The notes under the pieces are model-generated. The model did no database searches, had not been told where the DNA came from, and saw only the letters and a program-made list of their open reading frames with translations. Made by a program: the position numbers and the translations under genes. This document shows positions 57,001-64,000 of a stretch of 64,000 nt of DNA, piece by piece. The DNA is from Boesenbergia rotunda. Its lineage: Eukaryota; Streptophyta; Magnoliopsida; Zingiberales; Zingiberaceae. Positions within the stretch are counted from its first letter, which is position 1, and the number at the start of each line of letters is the position of its first letter. Where the stretch lies: assembly GCA_024364735.1 (NCBI GenBank), contig JAGFNQ010002304.1:320650-384649 (forward strand), given 5' to 3'.

Positions 57001-58319
57001 CTAGACCCGATCTATCATTGTCGGGGGTTTGATACCCGACACCATGCCTAAATCCTTAGATCCCCTAATGAATCTCTCTATGGTTTTCTCTAATTTATCA
57101 AGCTTTGCCCTCAAGGCTTGATTTCCCCTCTCTAGGTTTTTAACCTTACCATCACCATGTCCATCTTGGACATTTCTAGATCTACCCATTTGTTTAGGCA
57201 TGTGTCTCCCTTTCTTTGGATTAATGCCCTGGTCCTTAGGTCAAAAATTCTAAGTTTATCATGATACATGATTTCCCTAGGATTTTGGCATACAACATTA
57301 ATCCTATTTTTATCACAATATCTAAAACCAAAATTATGCATAGGTAAATAATTCTCATTATCTCTAACATTCATGGAGGAATTTGAAAAATGCTTAAAGT
57401 TAGGGATTACCTCCCTTATCCTTGTAGCTCCCCCTTGATGTGAGCTTTTCTTCTTCTCATTCTTCTCCCACTTCCTCAAATGTTCTCATTTCTTGAATTC
57501 TCCTTTTCTTGAGCATTTGGTGTAGTAGTGTCCTAGCTCACCACACTGTAACACCTAATGTGCTTTTTCTCCTTCTTTTCCCTACAACCCATGTTAGATT
57601 TTAAATAAATTGACTTGGGTTTAGGATTTACCTCCTTTTTACCTAATGGATACTTGTCCTTGTAGTGTCCCTTCTTGTTGCATCCAAAGCAAATAATGTA
57701 ATCTTTTGACCTTGCTTTGGTGGAGGTGGATGCTTCTTCTTGCTCCGGCATTGAGGATGGTCTCTCCTCCCCCTCAATCCTTGAGGTGGAGACCACTTCT
57801 TCCCCCTTTGATGAAGTGGATGAATCTTCAATTTCTTGTGCCACTTCACTCGAGGAGATGGATGAATCTTTTCCCTCCTATTCGAATGTTGAGCTTCTTT
57901 CTTCACCCGATTGGTCCTTCTCCTCTTCTTGGACCATTGAGCTCATTTCCTTGGGCTCTTCCACTACTTGAGCTTGTGTAGGGTTTTCATGAAGCGCTAA
58001 TATCTTGCTCCATAATTCGTATACATTTTTGTATTCACCTACACCACTCATAACATCATTAGGCAAAATATTAAGTAATATTGAAATTACCTTTTCATTT
58101 TCCTTTGATTGGGTTTGTTGCTCCTTGGTCCAATATCTTGGTCGGAGCTTTTTCCCGTGCTTATCTTTTGGAACTTCAAATGGCTCTTCTAGCGCAATCA
58201 TGAAATTCCAATCCATGCCGAACCATGTTTTTATCCGCATCCTCCAATACTCGAAAATTCTCATGATCGTAGGGAGGTGGAATATTGATATCGTCCCCTA
58301 ATCTTTCTTCAATCGCCAT
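57001..58319 (-). pseudogene. Gag of element B (frameshifted)
   Basis: It starts at ATG 58319-58317 (MAIEERLGDDINIPPPYDH). A frameshift near 58265 leads into YWRMRIKTWFGMDWNF, the DUF4219 motif, and the UBN2-type ILLNILPNDVM and ELWSKILALHENP. A stop follows at about 57878. The next frame has the zinc knuckle CFGCNKKGHYKDKYP, where the last Cys is Tyr. The coiled-coil tail is at 57001-57201 (LERGNQALRAKLDKLEKTIERFIRGSKDLGM), similar to the end of element C Gag. It is broken by several frameshifts and stops; no Pol follows. Confidence 0.85.
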
Positions 58320-58372
58320 TTCCTCTAGCTTTTTGCTCTCTCGGCGGTTAGTCCATAGATGAGCGAATCTCG

Positions 58373-58383
58373 CTCTGATACCA
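58373..58383 (-). promoter_or_regulatory. Primer-binding site of element B
   Basis: The minus strand reads TGGTATCAGAGCG directly inside the 5' LTR. Confidence 0.88.
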
Positions 58384-58385
58384 CT

Positions 58386-59396
58386 TGTTGGGACCTTGTC
58401 GTTTAGCTAGAGGGGGGTGAATAACTACTTTTCGATTTTCCTTCCTACAATGTTAGCGTGCGCAAGCGGAAAACTAAAACAATCGCTAACACAAACCGTT
58501 TACGTGGTTCGGAGATAAAGCTCCAACTCTACGGCTGTCCGTATGGTGGACGATCCCAATCCTTCGGTGGATGACTTCCCGGTGCACCTCCGGCTAGCTC
58601 TTGTCACTCCTTGTGGGTGGAGAAACCTCGCCACAATCCCTTGACAACTTCTGAACACTTGTAGGCTACTAACAAGCTTTACCCAAGCTTGTTTCGCTAA
58701 GAAGAAATAGCCAAAAATGAGTCCTCTTAAATAGTGCTCGATACTGTTCTGACCATTACCAATCGATTGGTGCTAACACCAGTCGACTGGTCCTCACGAA
58801 TTTGAATGTCACAGCCTAACGATTCAAGTTCTGGTCGACACCAGTTAACTGATCCAAGGATCAGTCGACTGATCTTTCTATACTCTTCATCAGTCGACTG
58901 ATCCAAGCATCAGTCGACTGCCACCTAAGGTTTTCCTTCCCGAGTATAATTCTCTCAGCACTCGAACCCTAGGATTTCTCTTCCTGAGTACACTTCTCTC
59001 AGCACTCGTCTCCTCACGACTTAGTTGACTCTTCATCCAGCAGCCTCGACCTGTTGCCTTGAAGCCTTCTTCGACTTCGGCTCTCATCTCTCAGATGCAT
59101 GTAAGCCCACAACTCGTCTCCCCATGCCATCCTTCGGGTATGTCTCGAAGTTCGCTTCCCTCGGCTCATCATCCCTGCTTTGTCCATGGTCCCTTGGATG
59201 CATGCAACCCATGGCTCGTCTCCCCATGCCATCCTTTATCGGACCCGAAGACGTCCAACTAAGTCTATGTGTATCCTGCAAACCTACACACTCACATACA
59301 CATATTAGATCAACACGAAACCCTAACTTAATCATATTGACACACACATCAAAACCCATGATCTACCCTATCAAACTTGGGTTGATTGCACCAATA
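58386..59396 (-). mobile_element. 5' LTR of element B (1011 bp)
   Basis: The plus strand starts tgttgggaccttgtcg and ends gattgcaccaata (CA changed to TA on this strand). It aligns with the pieces of 47992-53643. CAGTCGACTG palindrome pairs lie at about 58764-58922; TATA-like CTATTTAAGAGG (minus) lies near 58722-58733. Confidence 0.9.
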
Positions 59397-59539
59397 TTAG
59401 TTGTGGCTAGGCGGTGAAGTCCTAGTAGGTCGAGTGGACCGAGGGGTAGAAAGACCTGGTGGGTTGAGGATCAGACATCAAATGGAAAGGGTTTCCACTT
59501 GAGGGGGGGGGCTTGTGGTCCTTTGTTTGAGGGGGGGAT
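59397..59539 (+). mobile_element. Continuation of element E internal region with PPT
   Basis: It follows on from 47991 after element B is removed and matches 7198-7352. It ends in two G-rich tracts, the last (gagggggggat) abutting the short LTR. Confidence 0.72.
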
Positions 59540-59737
59540 TGTTGGGGTTGCAAGGTTGCAAACATATTCCCACATTAAAAAAACATGGGAAAGATCATAG
59601 GCTTATAGGGGAAAAAGATATCTCCATTGGCATGAGGCCTTTTGGGAGAGCCCAAGAGCAAAACCTTGAGTGTTTAGGCTCAAAGTGGACAATACATTAC
59701 CATTGTGGAGATATCTAAATTCCTTTCGGTCTTAATA
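59540..59737 (+). mobile_element. Short LTR (198 bp) with PPT upstream and PBS downstream
   Basis: Second copy of the LTR at 7353-7551. It starts TGTTGGGG and ends CTTAATA (CA to TA). A PPT lies before it and a good PBS, TGGTATCAGAG, at 59740-59750 after it. It therefore looks like both a 3' LTR and a 5' LTR. Confidence 0.78.
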
Positions 59738-59800
59738 AGTGGTATCAGAGTCAAGTTCACCGCAGAAGGACTAACCGTCAACTGCAGCAATTTCGAGAAA

Positions 59801-61102
59801 ATGGTTAGAGCAGTAATCTACCCGCCGAAGTTTGAGGGGGAGTTCGTGATGTGGAAGAGTCAAATGCTGGTATTTTTTAAAACTGATATTGAACTGCTAC
59901 TAATTATGAAAAATGATTTTTCAGTTCCTAAAGACAACAATGGCGAGGATAAAGAAGTAGAGTCGTGGACCAAGAAGGAGCAAGCGAACTTTGTAGCAAA
60001 CGGCAAAGTAGAATTTCATCTGCTAGCCGTTCTTCCAGCACGAGAAGTCAACGCATCAAAAATTATAACTCAGCAAAAGAGCTCTGGGAGAAATTCTTGG
60101 AATTTCATGAAGGTACCTCAAAGGCAAAACTAGTGCGACGAGACCTCCTTCGAAGCCAACTAACAAACTTTTGGATGGAAGATGGAGAATCAGTTGTACA
60201 TCTACACGCCAGAGTAAAATAACTAATCACGGACCTTGAGAACGGCGAAGAAAAGGTAACAAGTCGCGACACTCAAAGGTACGTCTTAAACGCGTTTCCG
60301 AGAACCCCAAAATGGACCTCAGTAATCAATGTGTATTTTATTTCGAAAGATTTAGAGGTAAGTACATTAGAGCAATTGTTTTCTACTTTGGAGCTTCACG
60401 AATCTCATTTTGTAGAAATGAATAAGAAAGCAGACATCATCGCACTGAACACAAGGAAGATCCAACTCGACGGGGAATCCTCGACTGACGACAAAACAAC
60501 AAAAATGGTATGTTCTTTTAAAAGTTTTTTTTAAAGCTAACAAATTTTCAAGAACGCGGTCTCCAAAGAAGTGAATAATCAGATGCTACAACTGCAACAA
60601 GGAGGGACACCTGAAGGACTAGTGTCCTAAACTCAAGAACCAGCCAAATAAGAAAATGGCACTAAAGGCCACATGGGACGAGTCATCGTCAGAAGAGTCG
60701 GAAGGTTAAGAATACGCGAGACTTGCGCTGATGGCAAGTCATCAAGAAGGGAGCACTGATGAAGGGGGAGAGACGTCAAAAGAAAGCGATGACGAAGGAG
60801 GAACCTCGCTTTTCAAAAGCGGCCCGGTAAGTGAGGTTTGTTTTCTTCCTCATTATCAGTTGTATGCAGGAGTTAAAGCCTTACTCAAATCTAATGGTAG
60901 ATTAGAAAAAGAAAATTTGAAATTAAAAAATGAATTGGAACTTACATCCTCTTCTGATATTTTAAAAAATAAAAATGATAATTTGAAAAACCTAATGCAA
61001 AAATTAGAACTTGATATTACATATTTGTGCCAAAGAAAAAATAGTTTTCCTGATAATTTAAATTGGTATTTCCAAAACCATAAGGGTCAATTTAAAAAAT
61101 AG
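59801..61102 (+). pseudogene. Gag of element F (Sirevirus-like, frameshifted)
   Basis: It starts at ATG 59801 (MVRAVIYPPKFEGEFVMWKSQM: DUF4219). It then changes frame near 60055 to SAKELWEKFLEFHEGTS and LLRSQL...MEDGESVVHLHARVK, then ELFSTLELHE-like sequence (60331-60534). The zinc knuckle at about 60580-60620 (CYNCNKEGHLKD, stop, CPKLK) has a TAG before the last Cys. The C-terminal part, 60731-61102, is acidic and then coiled coil (LEKENLKLKNELELTSS). No protease, integrase or RT follows before the PPT. Confidence 0.82.
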
Positions 61103-62057
61103 CCCAAAAGCTATATTCCGCCTAAGTTTTTAATTAATCCTGTAGACAGGAACTTATTTTGAGTTCATAAATTTATATTAAACTGATAAGTTTTTTTTGT
61201 TATTATATATGCGCGCATTTTTTTCTGACAAAAATTATGTCTTTATTTTTTTATGCACAATTATATTGTCCATCTACTAGGAATTTTTCAAAATTTTTTG
61301 AATATTTTTTTTATTTTAATGATTATCCACTCAAAATTTGAAATTAAAATTCTAAAAATAGATAAATAATTTATTTTTATAGATCTAATTTTTCATGATT
61401 GAGATATAGTAGAAAGAACTCATTATAATTTTTTCAAATTTTTTGAAACATTTTTTTAATTTTTTAAAATTTATTCTTCAAAAACTCTTATCTGTTGGTT
61501 TTTAATTTATTTTCTGACTTGATGAACAAATTTAAAGCTCAAAAGTTTTATCCAAACTCATATCTTTATCTTCGACTTTGACAAAAATATTCAAATTTTT
61601 TTATTGATGTTCGATTTTTTATGAATTATTTATTGAAATATATTTTTTTTTCAAAATTCGATAGAAAAACATTTTGACCAGATCCAATTTTTTAGGATCT
61701 CCTCATTAGCTGTTGATTTTGTTAAATTTTTTTTGGTCAATTTTTTTAACAAAAAAATAGAATTAACTTCGAAAAAATATGTCATTTTCAATTTGAAAAG
61801 TCTGTGGCAACGCGATTTTTTCACTTAGAATATTTTGTTATCACACTCAAAAAATTTTTTCCTCCCTAATTATATTTTCCCATTTTTTGCTGTGATCAAA
61901 GGGGGAGAGTAGGACTGAGGGGTAAGGGGAGATAGTTTTTTTTTTTGCATAGTCTTACCAATTCTATTTTTATGCTTAAACTATTTAACTTAGTTAAGTT
62001 TTATTTTTTGTTTAACCCTAACTAAACCTGGGTTGATGCACATCAAAAAGGGGAGAT
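61103..62057 (+). mobile_element. 3' non-coding region of element F with two PPTs
   Basis: Very AT-rich, no gene. The distal PPT is near 61900 (aaagggggagagtagga) and the proximal one near 62045-62056 (aaaaaggggagat). Confidence 0.75.
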
Positions 62058-62313
62058 TGTTGGTAGCTAGGTTAGTTTTGATGTGATCAACTAGGTTAGG
62101 TTAGGTCCTGTGTTTTCTAATCTCTCTGCTAAGTGTGCAGGAGCTTAGGTACGAAGAAAGTCGAGCGAAAGATGCAGCAGTGGAGAAGGATGACATGGAA
62201 AGGGAGTCGATGGGCTCGATGCATCCGAGGGACGCGGAGCTCTGCAGAAGAGTACGCCAGTGGAGCGAGAAGGACGCACACGGTGTCCGACGGACTAGAA
62301 GCCGGGAGGAAGG
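62058..62313 (+). mobile_element. 5' part of a Sirevirus-like 3' LTR (element F)
   Basis: It starts TGTTGGTAGCTAGG after the PPT and is cut at 62313 by LTR H. It does not match the short LTR at 59540, so the two ends flanking this gag do not form a simple pair. Confidence 0.7.
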
Positions 62314-62862
62314 TGTTGGATCAGAGTAAATCGATAGAGGGGGGGGGTGGAATATCGATCTTAAATTTTTCGGATGATTAAGAGAAAAAGCAGCGGAAAA
62401 CACAAAAGCAATCGATAATAATTTTTCTTTTTACTTGGTTCGGAGTCGCATTCGGCTCCTACTCCAAGGCCCACGGTCCTTGACCGTTTATGACGGGCAA
62501 TTCTATATTCAAAAGAGTGTTTACAAGTTTGAAGTACAAAATATAGAATTGGAAAAGAGATTACAACACTTTACTAAATTAGATTTTACCGACGATCTAA
62601 GTGGATGAATGTTCGGAGCAGTGGGTCATCGTCGGCACTTGAATCGCGAGTACGAAGCTTGTCGGAGCGTAGCGCTTAAACGAAAGTGTTGAGAGCATAA
62701 TGAGCGAGTTGTTCTCAAGCCTTGGGGGTGAACCCCCTTTTATAGTCAACTCCTTGGCGCCTGTGTTGAAGGGGGCGCTTACACGTGGCCTCTCCTACGC
62801 AAACTCCAATCCGCAGGCTGGGTCAGCCCAGATCCCCTTCACTGAGGCGCCTGAGCTGTTTG
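62314..62862 (-). mobile_element. LTR H, Sirevirus-like, minus strand, truncated
   Basis: The plus strand starts tgttggatcagag, then a G run, cggagtcgc...ccaaggcccacgg and GGCGCC motifs. It is closely similar in layout to the element C LTR (42841). It is interrupted at 62863. No PBS lies to its left, so it is the 3' LTR of an element that would continue beyond the insertion. Confidence 0.78.
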
Positions 62863-64000
62863 TGTAACACCCCAAAATTTCCCATATGAAATATTTTGAA
62901 ATATTATGAAATTCATGAAATATTAATATGGTATATTATGAAATATTATGAATTCATGAATATGAAATATTATGGAATTCATGAAATATTATCATGAAAT
63001 ATTATGAAATATTATGAATTCATGAATATGAAATATTATGGAATTCATGAAATATTATCATGAAATATTATGAATTCATGGAATATTATTATTATTATGA
63101 AATTTCATGATGGGCTTGGCTTAATGGGCTTTGATATGGATTAGTGCAAAATGTGATAAAAAGAAGATGTAGAAAGGAGGAGGTAAGGATTGAACCTTGA
63201 ACCTCCTAGTTGCACTAATCATGTCATAACCAATGAACCAAGCCATATTTTATATAGAGGGAATAAGAGACATGCTTGTTAAAAGCTAGGGAAGTGAAGA
63301 GACATGTCTCTTCATGAGAAAAGTATAAATAAGGGAAAGAGAAGTTGGAATAACTTCCTCTTCTTCTTCCTCACTCTCATCACCGAAACCCTCAAGCCCC
63401 TTCTCCCTTTTCATTTTCGAAAAAATACAACCCTAGGGTTCTAACCCTAGGGAATTGGAAGGAGGAAGAACTCTACAAGGATCTTGCCCTCTACTAGGGC
63501 CAAGGGTTCTATAGAAGTGCTAGGAAGGAGAACTCTCACCTTCCTTCAACCAAGGGCACCTTAAGATTTTAGGGAAGGAGAAATTCAAGCGAAAGGATGT
63601 AAGTATCCCCTCGCCTGCAGTGTAATAGTTGTGGTGTGATTATTCTCCTTGATTGTTTCAAAAATGGGGACTTTTTCCCCTTTGCAAGTTTCGGCCACCC
63701 CCTTAGGGGAAGGCCTTGGTTCCTTTTTGTTACACAAGTAGACCCTTGGAACTTAGGGTATATGTACATGTGGTTTATTCAAAATGTTGTGAACAAAGCC
63801 TAGGGTTATACCTTTGTGTAGGTTTCGGCCAACACCCAAGAGGAGACCTTGGTTACCCTTTGATGCATGGGAAGACCCCTTGGAACTTAGGGTATACCTA
63901 TATGATGTGTCCCTTCATTTTGTGATAACAAAAACTAGGGTTTAGGGCTTGGATGGGTTTCGGCCAAGTCATAGAAAAAGGGTTAGTGAGGGTTGAATTA
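62863..64000 (+). mobile_element. Tekay/Del-like LTR, 5' part (runs off window)
   Basis: It starts TGTAACACCCC and is similar in plan to the solo LTR at 50420: a tRNA-like ggattgaaccttgaacctcc segment near 63187, a TATA (tataaataagg) near 63325, and a CT-rich leader with accgaaaccctc. It contains several gtttcggcca motifs. The short ORFs at the end are LTR sequence. Confidence 0.8.
62880..63100. repeat. AT-rich tandem and palindromic repeat in the Tekay-like LTR
   Basis: About two and a half copies of a unit near 65 bp made of gaaatattat, gaattcatgaata and ggaattcatgaaatattatc. GAATTC and AATATT are internal palindromes. Confidence 0.8.

Noticed and set aside
57706..57981. Plus-strand ORFs of 84-91 codons rich in Ser/Pro
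   Set aside because: These are antisense shadows of the acidic region of element B Gag.

Overview
This window is plant nuclear DNA, consistent with a flowering plant that has a large, repeat-rich genome. I cannot assign a family. It holds one ordinary cellular gene, a SUN-domain nuclear-envelope protein on the minus strand. It has two coding exons (23500-24597 and 9788-10081) separated by a 13.4-kb intron. Almost everything else is transposable elements, many nested inside one another. The evidence is target-site duplications (TSDs), paired LTRs, primer-binding sites (PBS, TGGTATCAGAGC type), polypurine tracts (PPT) and conserved Gag/Pol motifs.

Layout. 1-5442: 3' part of a Ty1/copia element (copia-A: one-stop gag-pol plus a 2.2-kb 3' LTR) inserted in the 3' end of a Sirevirus-like element whose 3' LTR is 6062-7197. 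That element in turn sits in a short-LTR element (7198-7551). 7552-9787: no gene recognised. 9788-24597: SUN gene. Its intron carries a complete but decayed copia element (copia-2, 12106-21446, TSD AATTC, antisense to the gene), a 5'-truncated LINE inside the copia-2 3' LTR, several tRNA-derived SINEs, microsatellites and a hAT-type MITE. 25863-26450 plus 35657-35922: a hAT transposase pseudogene split by a pol-less LTR element (element G, 26451-35656, TSD GGAAT). The 3' LTR of G itself contains a solo copia-A LTR (31846-34112, TSD CAAGT). 35923-43373: element C (minus strand), Sirevirus-like, with gag plus an unrelated ORF2 and no pol. 43374-46825: element D (plus strand), RNase H end and 3' LTR. 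46826-47442: reversed fragment of a copia-A LTR. 47443-47991 and 59397-59539: element E, target of element B. 47992-59396: element B (minus strand), again gag plus ORF2 without pol, whose 3' LTR holds two solo LTRs (48329-49673 and 50420-53571). 59540-62313: gag-only element F. 62314-62862: LTR H. 62863-64000: start of a Tekay/Del-like LTR.

The most interesting pattern is a set of pol-less Sirevirus-like elements. Elements B and C have different LTRs and diverged sequences but the same plan: LTR, PBS, Gag with zinc knuckle and coiled coil, no protease/integrase/RT/RNase H, then a separate ORF2 of about 370-390 codons (a domain resembling the plant-transposon family PF20167, then a coiled coil and a proline-rich tail), then PPT and LTR. 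In each element ORF2 is preceded by the same kind of CpG-containing palindrome array and TATA-like box that the element's own LTR carries before its TATA box. This suggests a second, LTR-like internal promoter. The palindrome is GGCGCC in element C and CAGTCGACTG in element B. Elements F and G are also pol-less. All recognisable Gag/Pol/ORF2 reading frames carry stops or frameshifts, so these copies are probably inactive.
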